Translations under genes and position numbers: made by a program
Assembly (NCBI GenBank): GCA_963826145.1
Contig: CAWGVW010000001.1
Location: 620,001 to 684,000 of the forward strand
Reading direction: 5' to 3'
Source of the DNA: JBGPLJ01 sp963826145
GTDB taxonomy: Bacteria; Pseudomonadota; Gammaproteobacteria; Steroidobacterales; Steroidobacteraceae
Length of the DNA: 64,000 bases
In this document: one piece after another, positions 9,358 to 17,845 of the stretch
Layout: every line of letters starts with the position of its first letter
Numbering within the stretch: position 1 is the stretch's first letter
Notes under the pieces: generated by a model
Seen by the model: only the letters and a program-made list of their open reading frames with translations
The model's database searches: none
Told to the model about the DNA's origin: nothing

Positions 9358-9566
9358 GGGCTTGGCCGGACGGATGTCCTTTGGGCTCATGAGAAAACGT
9401 GCATAGGAAATTCCGGCGGCGACCGCTCGAAATTTCCTGCAAGCCTTGCGCGACCGGGCGAGCCGACAGCGTCGGGTTGCGGTGAGATCTGCGCGCTGTC
9501 GGCTCGCCAACGGCCGCGCAGCGGCGTTTTCTGATGAGCCCAAAGGACATCCGTCCGGCCAAGCCC
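9358..9566. repeat. 209-bp element with 42-bp inverted ends and two inner hairpins
   Basis: The outer arms 9358-9399 and 9525-9566 are reverse complements over 42 bp with one mismatch (9391 against 9533). Between them lie two further hairpins: 9405-9412 with 9431-9438 (8 bp), and 9458-9471 with 9494-9507 (14 bp perfect). Folded as a single strand this gives a long stem topped by a three-way junction. It contains no plausible gene. It ends 65 bp before the glyA start codon and sits 13 bp after the deacetylase stop. It resembles a MITE/REPIN-like element more than any named riboswitch, but I cannot check for other copies. Confidence 0.75.
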
Positions 9567-9631
9567 CTCCGCCGCCGGCAAGGTACAATCGCCGCCCCTT
9601 AACGCTTGCACCCCGGAAGGAACTGCTGCCG

Positions 9632-10885
9632 ATGTTCAGCCGCGAAATGACCGTCGCCGATTTTGATCCCGAGCTCGAGGCCGCGCTCGCCGGCGAACGC
9701 CGCCGCCAGGAAGAGCACATCGAACTCATCGCCTCGGAGAACTACACAAGCCCGCGCGTGCTCGCGGTGCAGGGCTCAGTTCTCACGAACAAGTACGCGG
9801 AGGGCTATCCCGGCAAGCGCTACTACGGCGGCTGCGAATTCGTCGATGTCGCGGAGCAGCTCGCGATCGATCGCGCGAAGAAACTCTTCGGCGCGGCGTA
9901 CGCGAACGTGCAGCCCCATTCGGGATCGCAGGCGAACGCGGCGGTGTACCTCGCGCTGCTCAAGCCCGGCGAAACGATGCTCGGGATGAGCCTCGCGCAC
10001 GGCGGTCATCTCACGCACGGCGCCAAGGTGAACTTCTCCGGCAAGCTCTTCAACGCGATCCAGTACGGCCTCGATCCGAAAACGGGCGAGATCGACTACA
10101 CCGAAGTCGAGCGGCTGGCGCGCGAGCATCGGCCAAAAATGATAGTCGCCGGCTTTTCCGCATACTCACGCGTGATCGACTTCCCGCGCTTCCGGAAGAT
10201 CGCCGATGAGGTCGGTGCCTACTTCGTCGTCGACATGGCACACGTCGCGGGACTCGTCGCGGTGGGGCTCTATCCGAATCCGGTGAACATCGCCGACGTC
10301 ACGACGACGACGACGCACAAGACGCTGCGCGGTCCGCGCGGCGGCCTGATCCTCGCGCGCGCGAACGAGGACATCCAGAAGAAGTTGAACTCGATGGTCT
10401 TTCCGGGCACGCAGGGCGGACCCCTCATGCACGTGATCGCGGCCAAGGCAGTCGCTTTCCTGGAAGCGTTGCAGCCGGACTTCAAGGCGTACCAGCAGCG
10501 CACGCTCGACAACGCGCGCACGATGTGCCGGGCGCTGTCCTCGCGCGGATACCGGATCGTGTCCGGCGGCACGGACAATCACCTGTTCCTCGTCGACCTC
10601 ATCGAGAAGAACATCACCGGCAAGGACGCGGACGCGGCACTCGGCGCGGCCAACATCACCGTGAACAAGAATGCGGTCCCGAATGATCCGCGGCCGCCGA
10701 CGGTGACAAGCGGACTTCGCATGGGCACGCCCGCGGTCACAACCCGCGGCTTCGGCACGGCGGAAGTGACGACGCTCGCGGGGTGGATTGCCGACGTGCT
10801 CGATCGCATGGGCGATGGCAAGGTGATCGAACGTGTGCGCAGCGACGTGCTCGCGCTCTGCAAGCGCTTCCCGGTCTACGGCTGA
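9632..10885 (+). CDS. glyA: Serine hydroxymethyltransferase
   Basis: GlyA interconverts serine and glycine with tetrahydrofolate, supplying methylene-THF. The 417-aa PLP enzyme has the usual length. The N-terminal block RRRQEEHIELIASENYTS, the TNKYAEGYPGKRYYGG segment and the PLP lysine in TTTTHKTLRGPRGG are intact. The start at ATG 9632 is preceded by GGAAGGA. A TACAAT at 9584-9589 could be a -10 element without a clear -35. It begins the string glyA-nrdR-ribD-ribE-ribB-ribH-nusB-thiL. Confidence 0.98.
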   Translation: MFSREMTVADFDPELEAALAGERRRQEEHIELIASENYTSPRVLAVQGSVLTNKYAEGYPGKRYYGGCEFVDVAEQLAIDRAKKLFGAAYANVQPHSGSQANAAVYLALLKPGETMLGMSLAHGGHLTHGAKVNFSGKLFNAIQYGLDPKTGEIDYTEVERLAREHRPKMIVAGFSAYSRVIDFPRFRKIADEVGAYFVVDMAHVAGLVAVGLYPNPVNIADVTTTTTHKTLRGPRGGLILARANEDIQKKLNSMVFPGTQGGPLMHVIAAKAVAFLEALQPDFKAYQQRTLDNARTMCRALSSRGYRIVSGGTDNHLFLVDLIEKNITGKDADAALGAANITVNKNAVPNDPRPPTVTSGLRMGTPAVTTRGFGTAEVTTLAGWIADVLDRMGDGKVIERVRSDVLALCKRFPVYG

Positions 10886-10912
10886 GGAGCCGCGGGCGCC
10901 GCGGCGGCACGC

Positions 10913-11449
10913 ATGCACTGTCCATTCTGCGGTCACGCGGACACCAAGGTCACCGATTCGCGCCTCGCCGGCGAAGGGCGCCAGATCCGCCGTCGCCGCG
11001 AGTGTCTCTCCTGCGAGGAGCGCTTCACGACCTTCGAAACCGCGGAGCTCCTGATGCCGCAGATCGTCAAGAGCGATCACAGCCGCGAACCTTTCGACGA
11101 AGCGAAGCTGCGCTCCGGCATGCTGAAGGCGCTCGAGAAGCGCCCAGTCTCGAGGGAGGCGGTCGAGGAGGCGGTGCAGCGGATCTGTCACAAGCTGCGG
11201 AGCATGGGCGAGCGCGAAATCAACGCGCGCACGATAGGCGATCTTGTGATGGAAGAGCTGCGTCATCTCGACGAGGTCGCGTTCGTACGTTTCGCGTCCG
11301 TGTATCGGCGCTTTCAGGATGTCGAGGCGTTTCGCGACGAGATCGAACGTATGCGCCATCACCGCCGCCGTCGTGAGGCGAGTGATGAGCAGCTTTCCTT
11401 CCTGCCGGCGCCCGAAAACCAGGAGCCGCCGCCCAAGAAGGGAAAATAA
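10913..11449 (+). CDS. nrdR: Transcriptional repressor NrdR
   Basis: NrdR represses ribonucleotide reductase genes in response to ATP/dATP bound by its ATP-cone. The 178-aa protein starts MHCPFCGHADTKVTDSR, and the second zinc pair is in RRRRECLSCEERFTTFE. The ATP-cone follows, with FDEAKLRSGMLKALEKRPVS and VAFVRFASVYRRF at its end. The C-terminal tail is charged and proline-rich and a little longer than usual. It follows glyA by 27 bp, its usual position ahead of the rib genes. Confidence 0.97.
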   Translation: MHCPFCGHADTKVTDSRLAGEGRQIRRRRECLSCEERFTTFETAELLMPQIVKSDHSREPFDEAKLRSGMLKALEKRPVSREAVEEAVQRICHKLRSMGEREINARTIGDLVMEELRHLDEVAFVRFASVYRRFQDVEAFRDEIERMRHHRRRREASDEQLSFLPAPENQEPPPKKGK

Positions 11450-11462
11450 CAAGGGAAAATTG

Positions 11463-12557
11463 GTGCCTGGCTTCAGCTCATTCGACGAATCCTGCATGCG
11501 CCGTGCGGTCGCACTGGCGGCGCGCGGCCTCGCGACGACGGACCCCAATCCACGCGTTGGCAGTGTAATCGCGCGCGGTGGAGAAGTGATCGGCGAAGGC
11601 TGGCACCGACGCGCCGGCGAACCGCATGCGGAAGTTCTCGCGCTGAGGGACGCCGGGGACCGGGCTCGCGGCGCAACTGTCTACGTGACGCTCGAACCCT
11701 GCAGTCACCATGGTCGCACGCCTCCCTGCGCGGATGCTTTGATTGCCGCGGGCGTCGCGAGAGTGGTCGCTGCGTCCCAGGATCCAGACCCCCGCGTCGA
11801 CGGCCGCGGCAGCGGGAAGTTGCGGGCAGCGGGCATTGAGGTCGAAACGGGCCTGCTCGCGAACGAATCCGAGGCGCTCAATCCTGGCTTCTTCAAGCGC
11901 CATCGGACGGGGCGGCCGTGGATTCGGGTCAAGCTCGCGATGACGCTCGATGGCCGTACGGCACTACCGGACGGAGCGAGCCGCTGGATCACGGGCGAGG
12001 ATGCGCGAGCGGACGTGCAACGCTGGCGTGCACGCAGTTCCGTGATCGTAACCGGCGTCGGCACCGTGATAGCCGACGACCCGCGCCTCGATGTCCGCAT
12101 AGCGTCGGACGACGGGGAGCTGCGTCAGCCATTGCGCGTGGTGCTGGATAGTCGCGCACGAACGCCGTCGAATGCACGCATCCTTGCGCCGCCAGGCGAG
12201 TGCTGGATTCTTGTCGGTGCGGCACACGCGCCGGTTCTCCACGAGGCGGGTGTCCGAGTTCGGCAATTGCCGCTCGCGGCCACGGGCATCGACCTTGCAG
12301 CGCTGCTGTCGCTGCTCGCTGAGCACGGCGCCAATGAAGTCTGGGTGGAATCGGGGCCGCGGCTCGCGGGCAGTTTCATTTCGCAGGGGCTCGTGGATGA
12401 ACTCGTGCTCTACGTCGCGCCGCGCATGCTGGGACCGGATGCGCAGCCGCTTGCACAAATACCATCCATCGGTCGCATCGATGATGGTCCGCGGTGGCGC
12501 TACATCGATTTGCAGCGCTTCGGCGACGACCTGCGCATAATTGCCGTGCCGCGCTAG
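11463..12557 (+). CDS. ribD: Bifunctional pyrimidine deaminase/reductase RibD
   Basis: RibD carries out the second and third steps of riboflavin synthesis: deamination of the GTP cyclohydrolase II product, then NADPH-dependent side-chain reduction. N-terminal deaminase domain: GEPHAEVLAL supplies the zinc ligand His and catalytic Glu, and EPCSHHGRTPPCADALI the zinc cysteines. The C-terminal reductase begins near RPWIRVKLAMTLDGR. I propose GTG 11463 as start, giving 364 aa (E. coli RibD 367). An ATG further in (11496) would remove conserved residues. It starts 13 bp after nrdR. Confidence 0.95.
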   Translation: MPGFSSFDESCMRRAVALAARGLATTDPNPRVGSVIARGGEVIGEGWHRRAGEPHAEVLALRDAGDRARGATVYVTLEPCSHHGRTPPCADALIAAGVARVVAASQDPDPRVDGRGSGKLRAAGIEVETGLLANESEALNPGFFKRHRTGRPWIRVKLAMTLDGRTALPDGASRWITGEDARADVQRWRARSSVIVTGVGTVIADDPRLDVRIASDDGELRQPLRVVLDSRARTPSNARILAPPGECWILVGAAHAPVLHEAGVRVRQLPLAATGIDLAALLSLLAEHGANEVWVESGPRLAGSFISQGLVDELVLYVAPRMLGPDAQPLAQIPSIGRIDDGPRWRYIDLQRFGDDLRIIAVPR

Positions 12558-12573
12558 CGGGCCGGAGGCCATC

Positions 12574-13170
12574 TTGTTCACGGGCATCGTTCAAACGATC
12601 GGGCGAGTCGCGGGCGTCACTGCGCGCGGCGGCGACATCGAGCTCGCCATCGACGCGCAGGAGATCGATTCCGCTCGTCTGCAGCTCGGCGACAGCGTGG
12701 CGGTGCAGGGCGTCTGCCTCACGGTCTCCCGCGCGATCGCGAATGGTTTCTGCGCCGACGTGTCGCAAGAAACCCTGAACTGCACGACGCTCGGCCAGCT
12801 CGCGGCCGGCGCGCGGGTCAATCTCGAGCCGGCGCTCAGGGCCGGCGACGCCCTGGGCGGTCATCTCGTATCCGGTCATGTCGACGGCGTCGGCAAGCTC
12901 ATCGCAAGACGCGTCGACGGTCGCTCGAGCCGGCTCGATTTCGAGCTGCCCGCGGCGCTCGCCCGTTATGTCGCCCCCAAGGGCTCGATCTGCATTGACG
13001 GTGTGAGCCTCACGGTCAATGACGTCGAGGGTGGCCGATTCGGCGTCAACCTTATCCCCCATACGCTCGCGGTCACCACCCATGGCGCGCTCGAAACGGG
13101 CGATTCCGTGAACATCGAAGTCGATCAACTCGCGCGATACCTCGACCGGCTGGCACAATTCAAGCCATGA
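12574..13170 (+). CDS. ribE: Riboflavin synthase, alpha subunit
   Basis: Riboflavin synthase dismutates two 6,7-dimethyl-8-ribityllumazine molecules to riboflavin. The 198-aa protein consists of two homologous lumazine-binding barrels (about 1-97 and 98-190). The invariant N-terminus FTGIVQTIG shows that the real start is the TTG at 12574, five bases after CGGAGG; no ATG or GTG fits. The end overlaps the ribB start as ATGA, so the two are translationally coupled. Confidence 0.96.
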   Translation: MFTGIVQTIGRVAGVTARGGDIELAIDAQEIDSARLQLGDSVAVQGVCLTVSRAIANGFCADVSQETLNCTTLGQLAAGARVNLEPALRAGDALGGHLVSGHVDGVGKLIARRVDGRSSRLDFELPAALARYVAPKGSICIDGVSLTVNDVEGGRFGVNLIPHTLAVTTHGALETGDSVNIEVDQLARYLDRLAQFKP

Positions 13171-14262
13171 ATACCCCCGACGAGATCCTGAGCGATATCC
13201 GCAGCGGCCGCATGGTCATCGTCACGGACGATGAGGATCGCGAGAACGAAGCGGACCTCATCATGGCGGGCGAAGCGGTCACGCCCGAGGCCGTCGGCTT
13301 TTTCGTCCGCCACACGAGCGGCATCATCTGCCAGCCGATGATGCGCGAGCGGCTCGAGCAGCTGCGACTGCCGCCGATGGTTCCGGACAACACGGAGGTC
13401 CACCGGACGGCGTTCACGATCTCCGTCGACTATCGGCACGGTACGACGACGGGCATCTCGGCGCACGATCGCGCCAAGACAATACGGGCGCTCGCCGATC
13501 CAGTCTCGCGGCCGGAGGACTTCGCCCGCCCTGGACATATCTTTCCTCTGCGCTATACGCGAGGGCGGCGTGCTCTGCCGCGCCGGCCACACGGAAGCGA
13601 CGATCGATCTGGTGCGCCTTGCGGGCTTCAGCACGCATTCCGGCATCCTCTGCGAGATCGTGAACGACGATGGCACGATGAAGCGCGGTGGCGAGCTCCT
13701 CGAGTTCGCGCGCGTCAACAAGCTGAAAGTGGGAACGATCGAGGATCTGATCCGCTATCGCCTGCGCACCGAGCGTTCGGTCGAGCGCATTTCGGATCAG
13801 ACCGTGCAAACCGAGTTCGGCGAGTTCCGCATGTGCTGCTACGAGGATCACGTCCACCGCGATGTGCACGTCGCACTTGTGCGCGGTCGTCTCGACGGCA
13901 AGGTCCCGCCGCTGGTGCGCGTGCACGTTACCGACACGCTGCGCGATGTCATCGGCGTGCAGGGCGATCGCGGGCGCCCCTTGCGCGACGCGATGAAACG
14001 TATCGCAGCGGAGGGCGACGGGGCTATCGTGATCCTGCGCCAGCCGGAGTCGCCGCGCGATTTCGTAGAGGCCGTGCGTGCGCTCGGTCCGGCTCGCACA
14101 ACGCCGGGACGCGCCGAGGGCCAGGTGCTCAGAACGTACGGCATCGGCGCGCAGATCCTGCAGGATCTCGGCGTCACGCGCATGCGGGTGCTGGCGGCGC
14201 CAGTGCAGGTGCATGGCATCGGCGCTTTCAACCTCGAGATCGTCGAGTACGTCGACAGCTGA
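13167..14262 (+). CDS. ribB: 3,4-dihydroxy-2-butanone-4-phosphate synthase with degenerate GCHII-like domain; one-base frameshift
   Basis: The N-terminal domain makes DHBP from ribulose 5-phosphate; DDEDRENEADLIMAG and HRTAFTISVDYRHGTTTGIS are intact. The frame breaks near 13553-13557. Removing one base there (for example reading Arg as cgc or cgt, then ATA CGC GAG) continues into EGGVLCRAGHTEATIDL and gives 364 aa. The C-terminal half resembles GTP cyclohydrolase II, but the zinc-binding cysteine cluster is absent: the segment reads TDTLRDVIGVQGDRG. It is therefore unlikely to have cyclohydrolase activity, as in other proteobacterial RibB proteins with this tail. The break is probably a consensus error because the gene is essential for riboflavin synthesis. 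Confidence 0.9.
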
Positions 14263-14311
14263 CAGCGGCGCTCGGTTATACTTCCGCGCCATTCACGCTG
14301 CGGCGAGATTC

Positions 14312-14788
14312 ATGGAAAATATCCGCGTCATCGAAGGCGATCTGCAGGCGCGCGACCTCAAGTTCGCGATCGTCGCCTCGCGCTTCAATGACTTCGTCGT
14401 CGACCGGCTAGTGAAGGGCGCGATCGATGCGCTTCGCCGGCACGGCGCGAGCGATGCGCAGATCGACATCGTCCGCGTGCCGGGTGCGTTCGAGATGCCG
14501 CCGGTCGTGCGCAAGCTCGCGGTGAGTCGCCGCTACGATGCGATCGTCGCGCTCGGCGCGGTGGTGCGCGGGGATACACCGCACTTTCAGTATGTTGCCG
14601 GGGAATGCGCGAGCGGCATCGCCCGCGTCGCGAGCGATACCGGCGTGCCGGTAGGCTTCGGCGTGCTGACGGTCGATACGGTCGAGCAGGCCATCGATCG
14701 CGCCGGCGGCAAGTCCGGCAACAAGGGCGCCGATGCGGCACTCGCCGCGCTCGAGCTCGCGAATCTCCTGCGCCGGCTGGACGTCTAG
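14312..14788 (+). CDS. ribH: 6,7-dimethyl-8-ribityllumazine synthase
   Basis: RibH condenses DHBP with 5-amino-6-ribitylaminouracil to form the lumazine substrate of RibE, and usually assembles into hollow icosahedral shells. The 158-aa protein has the expected length. FAIVASRFNDFVVDRL, VPGAFEMPPVVRKLA, ALGAVVRGDTPHFQYV and VPVGFGVLT are the conserved substrate-binding blocks. The start at ATG 14312 lies 49 bp after ribB; the open frame extends upstream but without family similarity. nusB follows after three bases. Confidence 0.97.
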   Translation: MENIRVIEGDLQARDLKFAIVASRFNDFVVDRLVKGAIDALRRHGASDAQIDIVRVPGAFEMPPVVRKLAVSRRYDAIVALGAVVRGDTPHFQYVAGECASGIARVASDTGVPVGFGVLTVDTVEQAIDRAGGKSGNKGADAALAALELANLLRRLDV

Positions 14789-14791
14789 GCC

Positions 14792-15253
14792 ATGGCTGAA
14801 CGTCGCATTCCTGGCGCTCAAAGCCGCGCCCGCGCGGTCGCGCGCAAGCTCGCGATGCAGGCTCTCTACCAGTGGCAGATGAACGCGGCACCGTGGCAGG
14901 ACCTTTGCATCCAGTTCCGCGCCGATGAAGACATGGAGCGCGCAGACCAGAAGTATTTTGAGGAACTCGTTCGCGAAGTAGTGCAGGGCGCGGCGGATTT
15001 CGATCGGGAACTGGCCACGGACCTCGACCGGCCGGCGGCGGGTCTCGATCCGCTCGAGCACGCAATCCTTCTCATCGGGGCCTATGAACTCGTGCACCGG
15101 CCCGACGTGCCGTTTCGGGTTGTCATCACGGAGGGCGTCGGACTTGCGAAACGTTTCGGTGCGACCGATGGGCACAAGTACGTGAATGCGGTGCTCGATC
15201 GCCTGGCGCGGCGCCTGCGGACCGCGGAAACCGGTGGTACCGCCGCGGGTTGA
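14792..15253 (+). CDS. nusB: Transcription antitermination factor NusB
   Basis: NusB binds BoxA RNA with ribosomal protein S10 and supports antitermination in rRNA operons. The all-helical 153-aa protein shows ARKLAMQALYQWQM at the N-terminus, LDPLEHAILLIGAYEL in the middle and VVITEGVGLAKRFG near the end. The ribH-nusB-thiL order is widely conserved in proteobacteria. Confidence 0.96.
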   Translation: MAERRIPGAQSRARAVARKLAMQALYQWQMNAAPWQDLCIQFRADEDMERADQKYFEELVREVVQGAADFDRELATDLDRPAAGLDPLEHAILLIGAYELVHRPDVPFRVVITEGVGLAKRFGATDGHKYVNAVLDRLARRLRTAETGGTAAG

Positions 15254-15271
15254 CGGCAAGGCTGCGCTCCC

Positions 15272-16243
15272 ATGCCGCTCGGCGAATTCGAACTGATCGA
15301 TCGGTATTTCCGCGCGCTTGGCGCACGCAGGCCGGATGTCGTCCTCGGCGTCGGCGACGACGCCGCAGTGCTCTCTGTGCCGGCAGGCAAGCGCCTCGTT
15401 GCCGCGATGGACACACTGGTTGAGGCGATTCATTTCCCGACGGGTTGCGCGCCGCGATCCATCGGTCATCGCGTGCTCGCCGTGAACCTGAGCGATCTTG
15501 CGGCCATGGGCGCGAAACCGGCCTGGGCGATGCTCGCGTTGACGATGCCGGCGGCGGATGAGCAGTGGCTCGCCGAATTCGCCGCAGGTCTCGATGAACT
15601 CGCGCGCCGCCACGACGTCGCTCTCGTCGGCGGCGATACCACCGCCGGTCCGCTCACTGTCACGCTCACGTTGCTCGGTGTCGCGGAAAGCGGCAGCTAC
15701 CTCGCACGCTCGGGTGCGGCGCCCGGTGACCACGTTTTCGTGAGCGGCACGGTCGGTGATGGCGCCGCGGGTCTCGCAGTCCTCGAATCCCGCCTCGATA
15801 CCGGTTCGCCCACTGCCCGCCAGCGTCTCGTGCGCCGATTCCTTTATCCGGAGCCGCGGCTCGAACTCGGCGGACGGCTGCTCGGCATAGCATCAGCGGC
15901 GATCGACATCTCCGACGGCGTCGCGGCCGACATTGCGAAACTGGTCCGCGCCAGCGGCTGCGGTGCCCGCATCGACACCGCACGATTGCCGCTCTCGCCG
16001 GATCTTCTGGAGTGCGCTGGGCCCGAAGTGGCGCAAGAGTTTGCATTGACGGGCGGTGATGACTACGAGCTTTGCTTTACCGTGCCGGCCGAGCGGCTAG
16101 GTCAACTCGCCGACCGGGTGCCAGCCAGCCAGTGGCCGTACTGCGACGTGGGCTTGGTCACTGACAGCGGCGAGGTCGATTTCGTCGCCGGCAATGCCAT
16201 CGTGACGCCCGGGCGCTCCGGCTACGATCATTTCGCGACCTGA
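15272..16243 (+). CDS. thiL: Thiamine-monophosphate kinase
   Basis: ThiL phosphorylates thiamine monophosphate to the active cofactor thiamine diphosphate. The 323-aa protein belongs to the PurM/AIR-synthase fold: LGEFELIDRYF at the N-terminus, VVLGVGDDAAVL for metal-ATP binding, DTLVEAIHFP and LVGGDTTAGPL. It ends the rib-nus-thi string. pgpA, which often follows thiL, is absent. A 284-bp spacer (16244-16527), in which I see no gene or clear promoter, separates it from the kinase gene. Confidence 0.96.
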   Translation: MPLGEFELIDRYFRALGARRPDVVLGVGDDAAVLSVPAGKRLVAAMDTLVEAIHFPTGCAPRSIGHRVLAVNLSDLAAMGAKPAWAMLALTMPAADEQWLAEFAAGLDELARRHDVALVGGDTTAGPLTVTLTLLGVAESGSYLARSGAAPGDHVFVSGTVGDGAAGLAVLESRLDTGSPTARQRLVRRFLYPEPRLELGGRLLGIASAAIDISDGVAADIAKLVRASGCGARIDTARLPLSPDLLECAGPEVAQEFALTGGDDYELCFTVPAERLGQLADRVPASQWPYCDVGLVTDSGEVDFVAGNAIVTPGRSGYDHFAT

Positions 16244-16527
16244 CGATCCGGCGCGCCGACCGGCGCCGAATCTCTCACATCGACTTCACAGTTTTGCGCT
16301 GCGAACAGGCCCGGCGAGCGCTGGGCATGCGCTCGCGAGTCACGGGCTTCACGATCGGCAGGTGATCCGGGAGTTGCGTCACAGAAGCGACGCCACGTGT
16401 ATACGTATTCTGCCGGCCAATCTAGCGGGTCGGGCGCCCCTCAAGCATCCCGGCGAACCCCGCGACCTCGTTGTGAGTAGCAGTCATTCGTAACCTGATC
16501 GCGCAAAGCTCGTCCGCACCCGCGCGC

Positions 16528-17841
16528 GTGGTGCCCGACAAGATCGGCAAGTACTCGATCATCAACGAGGTCGGGCGGGGCAGCACCGGTATTGTCTATC
16601 TGTCGCACGACCCGTATTACGGGCGCGACGTCGCGATCAAGGTCTACAACATGGACGCGGGGGGCGATGAAACGCGCTCCAAGGTCGCCCGCAAGATGTT
16701 CCTTTCGGAAGCCCACATGGTCGGCATGCTGCAGCATCCGAACATCCTGCCGATCTACGATGCCGGCGAAGAGAACGGCCACTGCTATATCGTGACCGAG
16801 CACGTGCACGGCGCGCGGACGCTCGCCGCTTACTGCCGGCCGGACAATCTGCTGCCGGTCGACGACGTCGTCGAGATCATGTTCAAGTGCGCGAAGGCCC
16901 TGCACTACTCGCACAGCCGGGGCGTGATCCACCGCGACATCAAGCCGTCGAACATCATGCTCACGATGGACAGCGACGTGCGCATCATCGATTTCGGCAT
17001 CGCGCTCGTCGCGGATTCCGAGATCTCGCGCATCGAAGGTATCGCGGGCAGTCCCTCATACATGGCGCCCGAGCAGGTGCAGTCCGCGGAGATCACCAAT
17101 CGCTCCGATATCTACGCGCTCGGCGCCGTGATGTACGAACTCCTCACTGGGTTTCGCCCTTTCCGCGCGGGCAACCTGACCAAGCTCCTGCACCAGATCG
17201 TGTACGCCACGCCGCCGCCGATCCACACGCTGCGCGAGGAAATTACCGAAGATCTCGAAGCGGTCGTCGCAGTGGCGCTGCAGAAAGATCCGGCCAAGCG
17301 CTACAAGGCGGGCCTCGACTTCGCGGCGGAACTGACGCGTGCCCATCAGCGCCTGCGCGCCCAGCAGGACAAGATTGCGGAGCAGGAGCAGTTCAGCCTC
17401 TTGAGGCGCCTGAAGTTCTTCCACGACTTCTCGCACGCCGAGATCATGGAAGTGCTGCGCGCCTCGAGCTGGCAGGATTACAAGGAGGGGGAGGACATCG
17501 TCAAGGAAGGCGAGATGGACGATCGCTTCTACATCATCGTTTCAGGAGCGGTGTCCGTGCAGCGTCACGCCAAGATACTCGGGCGCCTCGAGAGCGGCGA
17601 CTGTTTCGGGGAAACGAGTTACGTGCGTGGTGCAAAGCGCACCGCGACCATCAAGGCCGACGGTCCGATGAGCGTGATGAAGGTGAGTTCGACGCTGCTC
17701 GAGCAGGTTTCGCCATCCTGCCAGCTGCACTTCAACAAGGTCTTCCTGCGCAGCCTCATCTCGCGGCTGCAGGGCACCGATCCGTCCCGCAACGCCGCCG
17801 CGAGCGCGAACGCGAACGCCTTCAACACCACGACCAACTGA
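16528..17841 (+). CDS. Ser/Thr protein kinase with C-terminal cyclic-nucleotide-binding domain
   Basis: A 437-aa cytoplasmic protein. The Hanks-type kinase domain (about 8-275) has the glycine loop GRGSTGIVY, catalytic Lys in VAIKVYN, HRDIKPSN at about 135, DFGIA at about 155 and APEQ, so it should be active. A linker with a short coiled segment leads to a cyclic-nucleotide-binding domain (about 290-415) containing FYIIVSGAVSV and GDCFGETSYV, the phosphate-binding-cassette region. No membrane segment or PASTA repeats are seen. The start is GTG GTG at 16528, so the exact initiation codon is uncertain. Known partner phosphatase genes are not adjacent. A cAMP or c-di-GMP input to phosphorylation is an inference. 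Confidence 0.85.
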   Translation: MVPDKIGKYSIINEVGRGSTGIVYLSHDPYYGRDVAIKVYNMDAGGDETRSKVARKMFLSEAHMVGMLQHPNILPIYDAGEENGHCYIVTEHVHGARTLAAYCRPDNLLPVDDVVEIMFKCAKALHYSHSRGVIHRDIKPSNIMLTMDSDVRIIDFGIALVADSEISRIEGIAGSPSYMAPEQVQSAEITNRSDIYALGAVMYELLTGFRPFRAGNLTKLLHQIVYATPPPIHTLREEITEDLEAVVAVALQKDPAKRYKAGLDFAAELTRAHQRLRAQQDKIAEQEQFSLLRRLKFFHDFSHAEIMEVLRASSWQDYKEGEDIVKEGEMDDRFYIIVSGAVSVQRHAKILGRLESGDCFGETSYVRGAKRTATIKADGPMSVMKVSSTLLEQVSPSCQLHFNKVFLRSLISRLQGTDPSRNAAASANANAFNTTTN

Positions 17842-17845
17842 AAGT

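Noticed and set aside
9345..9631. Glycine riboswitch upstream of glyA.
   Set aside because: The fold is a long inverted repeat with two simple hairpins; the tandem aptamer layout and its conserved core are not seen.
11450..11462. FMN riboswitch in front of ribD.
   Set aside because: Only 13 bp separate nrdR and ribD, too short for an aptamer, and no RFN-like sequence was noticed elsewhere in the rib cluster.
16244..16527. Possible small gene or RNA between thiL and the kinase.
   Set aside because: No convincing open frame, hairpin or promoter; only a short ATACGTAT palindrome.
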